Below are positions 29,249-39,255 of a DNA stretch of 64,000 bases, piece by piece (positions within the stretch are counted from its first letter, which is position 1; each line of letters opens with the position of its first letter). Origin of the DNA: Bacillus safensis (GTDB taxonomy: Bacteria > Bacillota > Bacilli > Bacillales > Bacillaceae); contig BSBG01000005.1 of assembly GCA_030159235.1 (NCBI GenBank), positions 124,001 through 188,000 on the forward strand. Reading direction: 5' to 3'. The position numbers and the translations under genes were made by a program. The notes under the pieces are model-generated. The model was not told where the DNA came from and searched no databases. It worked only from the letters and a program-made list of their open reading frames with translations.

Positions 29249-30048
29249 TCAAATTTCAATTAGAGCAAGGCGAGAAATTATTTATTCCATTTATCACAGC
29301 AGGAGATCCATCAGAAGAGATCACAATTGATTTAGCTATCTCCCTTCAAGCAGCCGGTGCACATGCGATTGAACTCGGTGTTCCTTATTCCGATCCACTA
29401 GCAGACGGTCCTGTTATTCAAAGAGCCTCCAAAAGAGCTCTAAATCATGGCATGAATATCATAAAAGCGATAGAATTAGCAGGGAAGATGAAAAAAAACG
29501 GTGTGAAAATTCCTGTAATTCTATTTACGTATTATAATCCTGTGTTACAATTAGACACAGAATACTTTTTCGCTTTACTGCGCAAAAATCGCATTTCGGG
29601 ACTCTTAACACCCGACTTGCCGTTTGAAGAGAGCAGCGAGCTGCAAAAGAACTGTCAAACACATGACATTTCATATATTTCACTCGTTGCACCAACAAGC
29701 AAAGAACGATTAGTAAACATTGTAGAGCAGGCAGAAGGTTTTGTGTATTGTGTTTCATCTCTTGGTGTAACAGGTGTCAGACAATCCTTTGACGCATCAA
29801 TTACTGAATTTATTCAACAAGTGAAACAGCTGAGTCACATACCAGTTGCAGTCGGTTTTGGTATCTCAACAAGAGAGCAGGTAGACTCAATGAATAAACT
29901 GAGTGACGGTGTCGTTGTAGGCAGTGCACTTGTGAAAAAAATTGAAGAGCTTCAAGAACAATTGTTAGCAAGTGATACACGCCAAGATGCTTTAAGAGAA
30001 TTCGAAACATATGCAAAAACATTTAGTCCCCACTATTCATTCAAATGA
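29245..30048 (+). CDS. trpA: Tryptophan synthase alpha chain
   Basis: Cleaves indole-3-glycerol phosphate and channels indole to TrpB. The 267-residue barrel has [11 protein letters not shown], the catalytic glutamate in [20 protein letters not shown], the conserved DLPFEES, and phosphate-binding GVTGVR and VGFGIST. It is followed 11 bases later by hisC. Confidence 0.97.
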   Translation: MIKFQLEQGEKLFIPFITAGDPSEEITIDLAISLQAAGAHAIELGVPYSDPLADGPVIQRASKRALNHGMNIIKAIELAGKMKKNGVKIPVILFTYYNPVLQLDTEYFFALLRKNRISGLLTPDLPFEESSELQKNCQTHDISYISLVAPTSKERLVNIVEQAEGFVYCVSSLGVTGVRQSFDASITEFIQQVKQLSHIPVAVGFGISTREQVDSMNKLSDGVVVGSALVKKIEELQEQLLASDTRQDALREFETYAKTFSPHYSFK

Positions 30049-30059
30049 GGTGAAACATT

Positions 30060-31157
30060 TTGCAAATCAAAGAACAATTAAAACAACTAAAACCGTATCA
30101 ACCTGGGAAACCAATTGAAGAGGTCAAAAAAGAATATCAATTAGACAAAATTGTGAAATTGGCTTCAAATGAAAACCCTTTTGGATGTTCCGTCCATGCA
30201 AGAGAGGCGATACAAGCTGAGCTCGAACATTTAGCAATTTATCCAGATGGATACAGTGCAAGTTTAAGAGCGGAGCTGGCTGAGTTTCTTCAAGTAAATG
30301 AAAAACAATTAATATTCGGGAATGGCTCAGATGAACTTGTACAAATTATTGCTAGGGCTTTCCTTGACCAACATACAAATACCGTCATCCCATCTCCATC
30401 TTTTCCGCAATACCGTCACAATGCAGTGATTGAAAAGGCAGAAATTCGAGAAGTGTCTCTTTTAGATGGAGGAGCTCACGATCTGAAGGGCATGCTGGAT
30501 GCGATTGATGAAAACACGAAGGTTGTTTGGGTGTGCAACCCAAATAACCCGACAGGAAATCATTTGTCAGAACCTGAGCTTGTGTCGTTTTTAGACGAAG
30601 TACCAGCTCATGTGCTTGTAGTACTAGATGAAGCATATGTCGAATACGTTCGTGCGGAAGACTTTCCGAATAGCTTATCTTTATTACACTCCTATCAAAA
30701 TGTCATCGTACTCCGAACGTTTTCAAAAGCGTATGGACTTGCAGCGCTTCGAGTAGGCTACGGGATTGCGTCAGAAGAGCTGATTACTGCGATTGAACCA
30801 GCGAGAGAGCCGTTTAATACGAGTCGTATTGCTCAGGCAGCTGCTCGTGCAGCGATAAAAGATCAGGACTTCATTCAATCATGCAGACAGAAAAATGAAG
30901 CAGGTCTCAAGCAATATCAAGATTTTGCTGAACGTTTTGGACTATTTATCTATCCATCTCAAACAAACTTCGTGCTGATCGATTTTAAAAGAGATGCAGA
31001 TGAATTGTTCAATACATTATTGAAAAAAGGCTACATTGTTCGTTCTGGAAAAGCACTTGGTTTTCCGACTTCTTTACGTATTACTGTCGGAACAAAGGAG
31101 CAAAATGAAGAAATTCTAAGTACACTTGCCGATTTAATGCAAGGCATTCGTGCGTAG
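30060..31157 (+). CDS. hisC: Histidinol-phosphate / aromatic aminotransferase
   Basis: PLP aminotransferase acting in histidine synthesis and, in Bacillus, in the final phenylalanine and tyrosine steps; that explains its place in the aromatic supraoperon. The 365-residue protein has NENPFG, the PLP lysine in [16 protein letters not shown], and LDEAYVEY. The start is TTG 30060 after GAGGTGA. A stem-loop follows the stop. Confidence 0.97.
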   Translation: MQIKEQLKQLKPYQPGKPIEEVKKEYQLDKIVKLASNENPFGCSVHAREAIQAELEHLAIYPDGYSASLRAELAEFLQVNEKQLIFGNGSDELVQIIARAFLDQHTNTVIPSPSFPQYRHNAVIEKAEIREVSLLDGGAHDLKGMLDAIDENTKVVWVCNPNNPTGNHLSEPELVSFLDEVPAHVLVVLDEAYVEYVRAEDFPNSLSLLHSYQNVIVLRTFSKAYGLAALRVGYGIASEELITAIEPAREPFNTSRIAQAAARAAIKDQDFIQSCRQKNEAGLKQYQDFAERFGLFIYPSQTNFVLIDFKRDADELFNTLLKKGYIVRSGKALGFPTSLRITVGTKEQNEEILSTLADLMQGIRA

Positions 31158-31166
31158 CATAACCAT

Positions 31167-31200
31167 AAAGTCATATCCTAAGGAAGGATATGGCTTTCAT
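31167..31200 (+). terminator. Stem-loop between hisC and tyrA
   Basis: 13-base stem (31167-31179 with 31185-31197, one G-U pair), 5-base loop, ending in CTTTCATTG. The U-tract is poor, so it is probably a partial terminator or mRNA processing element rather than an operon end. Confidence 0.5.
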
Positions 31201-31271
31201 TGTACCAACCTCATACATATAAGCTGTTGAATAGTCTTGTTTAATTTTCGCGGAAAAATCAGGTGATGAAT

Positions 31272-32387
31272 ATGAATGATACAAACGAAACAATATTAAT
31301 CGCTGGACTCGGTTTAATTGGAGGTTCCATTGCACTCTCCATTAAAAAAGAGTATCCTCATAAAAAAATTGTAGGATATGATGTGTCAAAAGAGCAAATG
31401 GTTGCTGCAACAAAGCTGGGTATCATTGATGTAGCAGCTGATTCTTTTATGGCCGGTTTAGCTGAATCTTCGATCATTATTTTGGCAACGCCAGTCCAGC
31501 AAACAGTGAAGATGCTTAATGATATTGCAGAGTCTGGAATTAAAAGAGAGCTCACAATCACTGATGTCGGCAGCACAAAGCAAAAGGTCGTCCATTTTGC
31601 TGAAAAAACACTGCCTGAGCACTACCAATTTATTGGTGGACATCCAATGGCAGGCTCTCATAAATCAGGTGTCATTGCAGCGAAAGACTTTTTATTTGAA
31701 AATGCGTTCTACATTTTAACGCCGGCAAAGGAAACAAACCGCCAGGCTATTGATCGTTTAAAGGATTTGTTAAAGGGGACAAAAGCTCATTTCATCGAGA
31801 TGACCCCAGAAGAACATGATGCTGTGACAAGTGTTATTAGTCATTTCCCCCATATTGTTGCAGCCAGCCTTGTGCATCAAGCACATCATTTTGAAGAACA
31901 ATTCCCACTTGTGAAACGGTTTGCAGCTGGAGGCTTTCGAGATATCACACGAATTGCCTCGAGCAATCCTGCAATGTGGCGGGATATCCTTCTGCACAAT
32001 AAACACAAGATTTTAGACAGATTCCATGAATGGAAAAAAGAGATCGACCGCATTGAGACCTTTGTCCAGCAAGAAGATGCTGAAGGGTTGTTCTCTTATT
32101 TTCAAGATGCAAAGAAATATCGCGATGGACTTCCTCTAAGGAAAAAAGGAGCGATTCCTGCATTTTATGATCTGTATGTGGATGTTCCGGATCACCCTGG
32201 GGTCATTTCGGAGATTACAGGGCATCTAGCAAGTGAAAACATTAGTATTACAAATATCCGGATTATTGAAACGCGGGAAGACATTAATGGGATTTTACGC
32301 ATTAGTTTTCAAACAGATGACGACCGTAAGCGTGCAGAGATCTGTATAAAAAATAGAGCGAATTACGATACATTTTATGCTGACTGA
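31272..32387 (+). CDS. tyrA: Prephenate dehydrogenase
   Basis: Oxidatively decarboxylates prephenate to 4-hydroxyphenylpyruvate for tyrosine. The 371-residue protein has the Rossmann motif GLGLIGGS near residue 13, [12 protein letters not shown], and a C-terminal ACT domain (about 300-371) with [14 protein letters not shown] for feedback control. Three in-frame starts exist (GTG 31263, ATG 31266, ATG 31272). The last fits AGGTGA spacing and gives the B. subtilis length. Confidence 0.96.
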   Translation: MNDTNETILIAGLGLIGGSIALSIKKEYPHKKIVGYDVSKEQMVAATKLGIIDVAADSFMAGLAESSIIILATPVQQTVKMLNDIAESGIKRELTITDVGSTKQKVVHFAEKTLPEHYQFIGGHPMAGSHKSGVIAAKDFLFENAFYILTPAKETNRQAIDRLKDLLKGTKAHFIEMTPEEHDAVTSVISHFPHIVAASLVHQAHHFEEQFPLVKRFAAGGFRDITRIASSNPAMWRDILLHNKHKILDRFHEWKKEIDRIETFVQQEDAEGLFSYFQDAKKYRDGLPLRKKGAIPAFYDLYVDVPDHPGVISEITGHLASENISITNIRIIETREDINGILRISFQTDDDRKRAEICIKNRANYDTFYAD

Positions 32388-32397
32388 GGTGACAAAC

Positions 32398-33684
32398 ATG
32401 AAAATTCATAAAAATGCTTCTATGAATGGAGAGATTCATATCCCAGGTGATAAATCCATTTCACATAGATCAGTAATGTTTGGTGCAATTGCTGATGGGA
32501 CAACAGTAGTGAAAAACTTTCTTCCTGGAGCTGATTGTTTAAGTACGATTGATTGCTTTAGAAAGATGGGCGTTGAAATTGAACAAAAAGGGACAGACGT
32601 TGTCATTCATGGTAAGGGTTTGAAAAAGCTCAAGGAGCCGTCTGACATCCTCGATGTTGGTAATTCTGGTACAACCATTCGATTAATGATGGGGATCTTA
32701 GCTGGTTGTGAGTTTCACAGTACATTGATTGGTGATGAGAGTATTGCTAAAAGACCAATGAAACGAGTGACAGGACCGCTTAAACAACTAGGAGCCAAAA
32801 TAGATGGCAGAGCAAACGGCGAGTATACGCCACTGTCTATTCGTGGCGGTCATTTAAAAGGAATCTCTTATGAGTCTCCGGTGGCAAGTGCACAAATTAA
32901 GTCGGCTGTCCTTTTAGCTGGGCTTCAAGCAAAGGGAACAACGACGTTAACTGAACCACATAAATCAAGAGATCATACAGAAAGAATGCTCTCAATGTTT
33001 GGTGTAAAACTAGAAGAAGATGAACAAAGTGTTTCCATTGAAGGCGGCCAAACATTAAAAGCAACAGATATTTTTGTTCCTGGAGACATCTCTTCAGCTG
33101 CATTTTTCCTAGTAGCTGGATCGATCGTTCCTAACAGCCGGATTGTCTTAAAGAATGTTGGGCTTAACAAAACAAGAACAGGTATTATTGATGTGCTGAA
33201 GCAAATGGGTGCAAATCTTGAAATTAATGAAGGAGATGCCAAAGGCGGAGAACCGTATGGTGATTTAACGATTTCTACTTCTTCATTGAAAGGGATTGAA
33301 ATTTCTGGAGACATGATTTCAAGACTCATCGACGAAATTCCGATTATTGCGCTTCTGGCGACCCAAGCAGAAGGAACAACGGTCATTAAAGATGCTGCTG
33401 AGTTAAAAGTAAAAGAGACCAATCGAATTGATACAGTCGTATCGGAACTTAAAAAACTTGGTGCTGATATTGAAGCAACAGATGATGGTATGAAGATTCA
33501 TGGTAAAACTACGCTTCAAGGCGGTGCAGTCGTCTCAAGCTATGGAGATCACCGAATCGGGATGATGCTGGGTATTGCCGCATGTATGACAAAGCAAGCG
33601 GTTGAGATTGAAGATACAGATGCTGTTCGTGTCTCATACCCGAATTTCTTTGACCATATTGAATACTTAACGAAAACAGTCTGA
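32398..33684 (+). CDS. aroA: 5-enolpyruvylshikimate-3-phosphate synthase (AroA; AroE in B. subtilis)
   Basis: Sixth shikimate step, joining PEP and shikimate-3-phosphate. The 428-residue protein has [32 protein letters not shown] and [12 protein letters not shown]. The PEP-site segment [11 protein letters not shown] has alanine replaced by serine at the position often AGTxxR, as in class II enzymes. ATG 32398 follows GAGGTGA; the upstream in-frame start at 32377 lies in tyrA. It is the last gene of the supraoperon. Confidence 0.97.
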   Translation: MKIHKNASMNGEIHIPGDKSISHRSVMFGAIADGTTVVKNFLPGADCLSTIDCFRKMGVEIEQKGTDVVIHGKGLKKLKEPSDILDVGNSGTTIRLMMGILAGCEFHSTLIGDESIAKRPMKRVTGPLKQLGAKIDGRANGEYTPLSIRGGHLKGISYESPVASAQIKSAVLLAGLQAKGTTTLTEPHKSRDHTERMLSMFGVKLEEDEQSVSIEGGQTLKATDIFVPGDISSAAFFLVAGSIVPNSRIVLKNVGLNKTRTGIIDVLKQMGANLEINEGDAKGGEPYGDLTISTSSLKGIEISGDMISRLIDEIPIIALLATQAEGTTVIKDAAELKVKETNRIDTVVSELKKLGADIEATDDGMKIHGKTTLQGGAVVSSYGDHRIGMMLGIAACMTKQAVEIEDTDAVRVSYPNFFDHIEYLTKTV

Positions 33685-33710
33685 GGATGTCCTCAGGCTT
33701 TTTCTTTCCT
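33679..33710 (+). terminator. Intrinsic terminator at the end of the aromatic supraoperon
   Basis: Stem GTCTGAGG/CCTCAGGC (33679-33686 with 3391-33698 region, one G-U pair), overlapping the aroA stop and followed by TTTTTC. Confidence 0.8.
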
Positions 33711-33885
33711 TTTGCATATTTGTCAGTAATATAGCATAGCTTGTCTCAAGGTGAAATCTTGAAAAAAATCATTTTGAACGATAAAAAAAGTACCTGCAGT
33801 TTACAAATCGTCAGTTTCGTAAAGGATGAAATGAAAAACAGTCTTTAAAACACAAAAATGGGTTCATTTTAAAAGTGCAACATAT

Positions 33886-33914
33886 TTGCTGGATGTGTAC
33901 CTGTCGATTATGAT
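33886..33914 (+). promoter_or_regulatory. Sigma-A promoter for ypiA-ypiB-ypiF
   Basis: TTGCTG (33886-33891), 17-base spacer, TATGAT (33909-33914), 51 bases before ypiA. I see nothing else identifiable in 33711-33885. Confidence 0.55.
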
Positions 33915-33964
33915 ATGAAGTAACAATAGTTTAGGTTTTTGGAAACAGAAAGGAACGGTTTGAT

Positions 33965-35236
33965 TTGAATAGTTCATTACAAGAAGCCATAAAATTAGTT
34001 GAGGCGGGTGAGACTGAAAAAGGGCTCCAAACACTTGCTCAAGCAGAGAAGCATTTGCATGATGAAGAAAAGGCGCAGGCGGCTCAATTATATTATGATT
34101 GGGGAGATATCGATAAAGCGCGGAATCTCATCAGTGATTTACATGATTTATATCCAGAGGAAACAGGTTTAACGTGTTTTTATGCGGAGCTATTGATTGA
34201 CTCTGATGAAGAAGAGAAGGCGATTGCTGTTTTAGAAACGATTCCTGAAGATGATAATGCATATCCAGAGAGTTTATTGTTAATGGCCGATCTGTATCAA
34301 ATGCAAGGACTATTTGAAGTGAGTGAACAAAAGCTCTTAAAAGCGAAAGAACTACTGCCGAATGAAGCCATCATCGATTTTGCATTAGGTGAATTGTATT
34401 TTTCTCAAGGTCTTTCAAAGAAAGCGGCCGATTATTTCTACAAAGTGGCAGATCAACAACATGAGGTTGGCGGTGTCAATGTGTATCAGCGGCTCGCTGA
34501 ATCACTCAGCACAGCTGGAGAATTTGAGGATGCGCTTGAGTGGTACGAAAAGGCAGTAAAAGATCAAGCAGACCCGAATACACTTTTTGGCTACGGATTT
34601 ACAGCGATGAGAGCTGGCAGAACGAAAACAGCTATTCAGCAGCTTACAGAGCTAAAAGATATTGATCCATCTTATTCGTCTCTTTATATGCCTTTAGCGA
34701 AAAGTTATGAGGAAGAAGGACTATATCACGAGGCTTTAGAGGTAGTAAAAGAGGGTATTAAAGTTGACGAGTATAACAAAGAATTATATTTATATGGTGC
34801 AAAGATTGATTTGAAAAACGGGAATTCAGAAGATGCAAAAAAACTGCTTCAAGAAGCACTAGCTCTCGATCCGGGCTATATTGAAGCGGTCCAAACATTG
34901 CTTGCGATTTATTTAAATGAAGAGCTGTTTGATGAAATGTTGGATGTTATTAAAGAGGTTAAAAGCTTTGGGGAAGATGATCCAAAATGGAATTGGTATG
35001 CTGCATCTGCTTCTGTCGGACGAGAAGAATACAAAGAGGCAGCCGATTATTTCAAGCTGGCCCTGCCTGATTTTGATGAGGAACGCGACTTTTTATATGA
35101 ATACGCTTCGTTCCTTTTAGAAGAAGGCAGACAAAAAGAAGCATTGCCGTTATTACGCAAAGTTCTTCAGAAAGATGGCACGAATGAAGAAATCGAAGAA
35201 ACGATTTTAAGAATTGAAGACGAAATTTCCTTATAG
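33965..35236 (+). CDS. ypiA: Tetratricopeptide-repeat protein YpiA
   Basis: 423-residue soluble acidic protein built almost entirely of TPR-like helical repeats, visible as recurring alternations such as YYDWGDIDKAR, LADLYQMQGLFE, LGELYFSQGLSKKAADYF and LAKSYEEEGLYHEALEV. Such proteins are usually scaffolds; the partner is unknown. The start is TTG 33965 after AAAGGAACGG. The first gene of the ypiA-ypiB-ypiF group before qcrABC, as in B. subtilis. Confidence 0.92.
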   Translation: MNSSLQEAIKLVEAGETEKGLQTLAQAEKHLHDEEKAQAAQLYYDWGDIDKARNLISDLHDLYPEETGLTCFYAELLIDSDEEEKAIAVLETIPEDDNAYPESLLLMADLYQMQGLFEVSEQKLLKAKELLPNEAIIDFALGELYFSQGLSKKAADYFYKVADQQHEVGGVNVYQRLAESLSTAGEFEDALEWYEKAVKDQADPNTLFGYGFTAMRAGRTKTAIQQLTELKDIDPSYSSLYMPLAKSYEEEGLYHEALEVVKEGIKVDEYNKELYLYGAKIDLKNGNSEDAKKLLQEALALDPGYIEAVQTLLAIYLNEELFDEMLDVIKEVKSFGEDDPKWNWYAASASVGREEYKEAADYFKLALPDFDEERDFLYEYASFLLEEGRQKEALPLLRKVLQKDGTNEEIEETILRIEDEISL

Positions 35237-35311
35237 TTTGCAGGAATGAAGAACTGGTTTGTTGAATAATTCATGTATAGTAATTTAATTTACGATAGAG
35301 GAGGGAATAAC

Positions 35312-35851
35312 ATGCAGACCCCTGTTTCTGTCAATGAAAAGAAGGAATTTATCCGGTGGTTCTTAAACCATTATCAGTTAAAGCGAAGAGAGTGCGTTTG
35401 GATATTAAATTATTTAATGAGTCACGACTCTTTGATGGAAAAGGTTCATTTTGTAGAGCAAGCAGAATTTTGCCCAAGGGGAATTATTATGTCAACACAC
35501 TGTGTGGATGAAGTTCCCTTTAGATTTTATAAAGAAAACATCATGACGACAGATGCTGAAAAGTCATTTCATGATATTCGTTTGAATAAACAGCAAGATT
35601 TGTTTATTCAATTGAATTTCCGTTCTGCTTATCGTTCGCCGGAATATGCAGCTGTTCTTGAAACAAACCCTCATATTCCAAAGGATCTCTATGAGAATGA
35701 AAAAGATAAGGATCTTGCTGAGAAAGTGCTTGAGCACTCGATCGCAATTTTTCAAAAAGAACGGCTCATGAAAGAAATAGATGAAGCACTTGACCGGCAT
35801 GACCAAGAAACATTTAATAAGTTAGCAAAAGAATTAAGTCTATTGTCATAA
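35312..35851 (+). CDS. ypiB: UPF0302 protein YpiB
   Basis: 179-residue soluble protein of the UPF0302/YpiB family with a conserved N-terminal block ([20 protein letters not shown]) and a C-terminal [20 protein letters not shown] helix. The function is not established to my knowledge. ATG 35312 follows GAGGAGGGA; the longer in-frame start at 35273 has no ribosome site and would exceed the family length. Confidence 0.9.
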   Translation: MQTPVSVNEKKEFIRWFLNHYQLKRRECVWILNYLMSHDSLMEKVHFVEQAEFCPRGIIMSTHCVDEVPFRFYKENIMTTDAEKSFHDIRLNKQQDLFIQLNFRSAYRSPEYAAVLETNPHIPKDLYENEKDKDLAEKVLEHSIAIFQKERLMKEIDEALDRHDQETFNKLAKELSLLS

Positions 35852-35862
35852 ACTGAACAGAT

Positions 35863-35889
35863 AAGCCTTGCCCTTTACAGGCAGGGCTT
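35863..35889 (+). promoter_or_regulatory. Stem-loop between ypiB and ypiF without a U-tract
   Basis: 10-base stem AAGCCTTGCC/GGCAGGGCTT (35863-35872 with 35880-35889, one G-U pair). There is no T-run, so it is more likely an mRNA stability or processing element than a terminator. Confidence 0.5.
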
Positions 35890-35912
35890 ATGTTATGAAA
35901 GAGGGGAAAACG

Positions 35913-36359
35913 ATGAAGTTTCAAGCGGAGGATGCGGATCGCTTTTTGCAATCTAAAGATTACATTGATACCGCTATCATTCCATTAGTTGGGATTAATG
36001 CGGATCAAATCAAACAAACGGTGTCTTTGGGAGAGTTCACCATTCTTGTGGCAGAGGAACTTGAAAGGCAGCTAAAAGGGCGGGTTTTTCTTTTTCCTCC
36101 ACATACATATTTGGAAGTGAGTGATCGGAAACAAGAAGACATACTGACAATGAAGCAGTCGCTCAAAGATCATTTTCAGCATGTCGTGTTTATCACATCT
36201 GATCACCAGTGGAAAGAGCATGCTGAAATTAGTGAATCGCTATTTTTGCTCAAGCCTGTTCCGCTGGAGCATTTAAAGGTTGAATTAAAACAAAAAATCA
36301 TTCAAGACAGTGTAGAACAAATTTTGAACTTTTTGTTACAAAAATGGAACCCTTCATAA
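35913..36359 (+). CDS. ypiF: DUF2487 protein YpiF
   Basis: 148-residue soluble protein of unknown function in the DUF2487 family, recognised by its position between ypiB and qcrA and by the segment DYIDTAIIPLVGIN. ATG 35913 follows AGAGGGG; the in-frame ATGs at 35868 and 35895 lie in and just after the stem-loop and have poor ribosome sites. Confidence 0.88.
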   Translation: MKFQAEDADRFLQSKDYIDTAIIPLVGINADQIKQTVSLGEFTILVAEELERQLKGRVFLFPPHTYLEVSDRKQEDILTMKQSLKDHFQHVVFITSDHQWKEHAEISESLFLLKPVPLEHLKVELKQKIIQDSVEQILNFLLQKWNPS

Positions 36360-36398
36360 AAACCCTTACATTTGCATTGTACGTAGCTTTTTAGGTTG

Positions 36399-36427
36399 TT
36401 GACCTTGTGAATAGATTGATATATTAT
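36399..36427 (+). promoter_or_regulatory. Sigma-A promoter for qcrABC
   Basis: TTGACC (36399-36404), 17-base spacer, TATTAT (36422-36427), 77 bases before qcrA. Confidence 0.65.
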
Positions 36428-36503
36428 GAGGGTGTCCTAGTTTTATGAAATTTTTTCTAATTCAGTTATAAAGTAGCTGACGACCTGAGGGGGGGAGAAA
36501 AAA

Positions 36504-37010
36504 ATGAGCGAGAAGAGACATGGAGTGTCCAGACGTCAATTTTTGAATTACACGTTGACCGGCGTGGGGGGATTTATGGCCGCTGGAATGCTCATGCCTA
36601 TGGTTCGCTTTGCGCTTGACCCTGTGCTAAAAGGAACAGAGGATCAGGATATGGTTCAAGTTGTCAGTGTAGATGAACTGACAAAGGAACCGAAGCGCTT
36701 TGACTTTAAAATTGATCAAGTAGATGCTTGGTACGAGTCAAAGGAATCTAGGTCAGCATGGGTGTACAAAGAAGGGGATGAAATTGTCGCTTTATCGCCA
36801 ATCTGTAAACATTTAGGATGTACAGTGAACTGGAACAGTGATCCGAAAAATCCAAACAAATTTTTCTGCCCGTGCCACTATGGGCTGTACGACAAGGATG
36901 GTACAAACGTACCCGGAACTCCACCGCTTGCACCGCTTGACCATTATAAGCAGCAAGTGAAGGACGGATACCTCTATCTTGGAAAAGCTGTGCCGAAAGG
37001 GGAAGGGTAA
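36504..37010 (+). CDS. qcrA: Menaquinol:cytochrome c oxidoreductase Rieske subunit
   Basis: [2Fe-2S] subunit of the cytochrome bc complex that passes electrons from menaquinol to cytochrome c. The 168-residue protein has a twin-arginine type N-terminus (SRRQFLNYTLTGVGG, residues about 9-23) with one membrane anchor and the cluster-binding boxes CKHLGC and CPCHYG. ATG follows a very strong GAGGGGGGGAG site. It is two bases from qcrB. Confidence 0.98.
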   Translation: MSEKRHGVSRRQFLNYTLTGVGGFMAAGMLMPMVRFALDPVLKGTEDQDMVQVVSVDELTKEPKRFDFKIDQVDAWYESKESRSAWVYKEGDEIVALSPICKHLGCTVNWNSDPKNPNKFFCPCHYGLYDKDGTNVPGTPPLAPLDHYKQQVKDGYLYLGKAVPKGEG

Positions 37011-37012
37011 CG

Positions 37013-37687
37013 ATGCTTAACAAGATTTACGATTGGGTCGATGAGCGGCTAGATATTACACCAATATGGAGAGATATTGCGGATCACGAGGTGCCAGAGC
37101 ACGTCAATCCAGCACATCATTTCTCCGCTTTTGTGTATTGTTTTGGCGGTTTAACGTTTTTTGTGACAGTCATTCAAGTCCTTTCTGGCATGTTTTTAAC
37201 GATGTATTATGTGCCGGATATTAAAAATGCCTGGGAATCTGTCTATTATTTGCAAAATGAAGTGGCGTTTGGTCAGATTGTCAGAGGGATGCACCACTGG
37301 GGTGCGAGTTTAGTCATTGTCATGATGTTTTTACATACGCTAAGGGTCTTTTTCCAAGGGGCGTATAAAAAGCCTAGAGAGCTGAACTGGATTGTTGGTG
37401 TGCTTATTTTCTTTGTGATGCTTGGACTTGGTTTTACAGGTTATCTTTTGCCGTGGGATATGAAGGCGCTTTTTGCGACGAAGGTTGGTCTTCAAATTGC
37501 AGAAGCAACACCTTTCATTGGTAAAGAGATCAAAACGCTGCTTGCAGGTCATCCTGACATTGTAGGGGCACAAACGCTGACGAGATTTTTCGCTATCCAT
37601 GTCTTTTTCTTGCCAGCGGCATTATTTGGGCTGATGGCTGCCCACTTTATTATGATTCGTAAGCAAGGAATTTCTGGACCGCTATAA
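37013..37687 (+). CDS. qcrB: Menaquinol:cytochrome c oxidoreductase cytochrome b subunit
   Basis: 224-residue cytochrome b6-type subunit with four transmembrane helices. Heme-ligand histidines are seen in helix pairs (HHFSAF/HHWGASLVIVMMFLHTLRVF and the later FAIHVFFLPAALFGLMAAHF). This is the split form: the cytochrome b C-terminal half is in QcrC. Lies directly after qcrA, within the three-gene operon. Confidence 0.98.
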   Translation: MLNKIYDWVDERLDITPIWRDIADHEVPEHVNPAHHFSAFVYCFGGLTFFVTVIQVLSGMFLTMYYVPDIKNAWESVYYLQNEVAFGQIVRGMHHWGASLVIVMMFLHTLRVFFQGAYKKPRELNWIVGVLIFFVMLGLGFTGYLLPWDMKALFATKVGLQIAEATPFIGKEIKTLLAGHPDIVGAQTLTRFFAIHVFFLPAALFGLMAAHFIMIRKQGISGPL

Positions 37688-37728
37688 AATGTTGCGTTTG
37701 ATGAATGTTCAATGAGGAGGGGATGACT

Positions 37729-38496
37729 TTGCATAGGGGAAAAGGGATGAAGTTTGTCGGAGATTCCAGAATTCCGGCAGAAAGAAAACCTAACATACCT
37801 AAAGACTATTCCGAATATCCGGGGAAAACTGAAGCCTTTTGGCCGAACTTTCTTTTAAAGGAATGGCTTGTAGGTGCCGTTTTTTTAATTGGATTTCTTG
37901 TCCTAACTGTTGTTCATGCGCCTCCGCTTGAGCGGATGGCTGATCCAACAGATACTGGCTATATTCCGCTGCCAGACTGGTATTTCTTATTTTTGTACCA
38001 GTTATTAAAATATGAATTTGCTGCAGGAAGTTATACTGTCGTTGGTGCAATGATTATGCCTGGAATTGCGTTTGGTGCACTTTTGCTCGCACCATTTCTT
38101 GATTCTGGTCCTGAGCGCAGACCGTATAGAAGACCGGTTGCAGTGGGGATGATGATCCTTGCAGTCGGCGCCGCAACATATTTAACGTGGGAATCAGTTG
38201 CAACTCATGATTGGGAAGCGGCTGCAAAACAAGGTGAGATTAAGAAAGAAGCAGAGATTGATACCTCAGCTGAAGAGTATAAAATTTATCAAGAGCAGAC
38301 GTGTATCTCCTGTCATGGGGATAACATGCAGGGCGGAGCAGCCGGACCGTCACTCGTTGACAATGGCCTTTCGCCTGAGGAGATAGCTAAAATCGCTGTA
38401 GAAGGAAAAGGCAATATGCCTAAGGGTATCTTTAAAGGCAGTGATGAAGAACTCGAAAAGCTCTCTAAATATTTATCTGAGGTCAAATCTAAATAA
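37729..38496 (+). CDS. qcrC: Menaquinol:cytochrome c oxidoreductase cytochrome b/c subunit
   Basis: 255-residue fusion of a subunit IV-like membrane domain (about 1-155, three helices; PDWYFLFLYQLLKYEFA) and a C-terminal cytochrome c domain with heme motif CISCH near residue 201 and axial Met in NMPKGIF. The start is TTG 37729; the in-frame 37705 start would add eight residues not in B. subtilis QcrC. It is the last gene in the operon, before a terminator. Confidence 0.97.
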   Translation: MHRGKGMKFVGDSRIPAERKPNIPKDYSEYPGKTEAFWPNFLLKEWLVGAVFLIGFLVLTVVHAPPLERMADPTDTGYIPLPDWYFLFLYQLLKYEFAAGSYTVVGAMIMPGIAFGALLLAPFLDSGPERRPYRRPVAVGMMILAVGAATYLTWESVATHDWEAAAKQGEIKKEAEIDTSAEEYKIYQEQTCISCHGDNMQGGAAGPSLVDNGLSPEEIAKIAVEGKGNMPKGIFKGSDEELEKLSKYLSEVKSK

Positions 38497-38538
38497 TTCA
38501 GTTGTTTAAATGTAAGTACAAGGATATACTCAAAAGAG

Positions 38539-38566
38539 AAAAAGCTGGCGCTGTCAGCTTTTTTCT
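38539..38566 (+). terminator. Intrinsic terminator after qcrC
   Basis: Stem AAAAAGCTG/CAGCTTTTT (38539-38547 with 38555-38563) followed by TCTG. Confidence 0.85.
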
Positions 38567-38596
38567 GATTTTAACAGATCGTGAGTGAAGAGACAT

Positions 38597-39190
38597 ATGA
38601 GATGGATTCAATATTTGCTAGCTACGCGCTACATGCTTGCGCTGGTGCTTATTGTCAATTTCCTTGGCACTGTGTACGGCTACTATTGGTATATTCCGCA
38701 GCTCGTTGAGACGCCTGCTATTTTTTTAGCTTTTGTTCCAGACAGCCCAACGGCCAGTTTTTTCTTTTTATTTGTATTACTTGCGTTTTTGATGAAACGA
38801 AACGCGCCTTATTTTGAAGCACTTGCTCTTGTCACCTTGATCAAATATGGATTATGGGCTGTAGGAATGAATATCTTTGTGCTTTTATCTATTGATGACT
38901 TTCCATGGGAAGGGTACATGCTGATTGGGTCTCATTTTGCGATGGCGGTCCAGGCTGTATTGTTTGCGCCGTATTACCGTTTTCAAATGCGCCATTTGGT
39001 GGTAGCTGGCATTTGGATTTTACATAACGATGTGATTGATTATGTGTTTGGTATGATGCCGCGTTATTCTATGCTGTCTGCTTATTCAAACGAGATCGGC
39101 TATGTGACGTTTTGGTTAAGTATCGCGGTTCTTCTTGTTTCGTATTATCTCGTTCTATCGAAAAAATCGGTCAAGCTGGAACTCCCTTAA
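38597..39190 (+). CDS. ypjA: DUF1405 membrane protein YpjA
   Basis: 197-residue polytopic membrane protein with about six helices, of the DUF1405 family; function unknown. The start is uncertain: GTG 38585 is in frame but has no ribosome site, while ATG 38597 has a modest AAGAG upstream. Same order (qcrC-ypjA-ypjB) as in B. subtilis. Confidence 0.85.
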   Translation: MRWIQYLLATRYMLALVLIVNFLGTVYGYYWYIPQLVETPAIFLAFVPDSPTASFFFLFVLLAFLMKRNAPYFEALALVTLIKYGLWAVGMNIFVLLSIDDFPWEGYMLIGSHFAMAVQAVLFAPYYRFQMRHLVVAGIWILHNDVIDYVFGMMPRYSMLSAYSNEIGYVTFWLSIAVLLVSYYLVLSKKSVKLELP

Positions 39191-39255
39191 CAATGTTGGT
39201 CTAACCTTGTCCTTTTCTTCATACGCTGTATGGAGAAGGGCTAGGAGGGACTTGC

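Noticed and set aside
32973-33422. Reverse 149-codon frame inside aroA.
   Set aside because: It is antisense to a well conserved enzyme gene, has no ribosome site, and its composition follows from aroA codon use.
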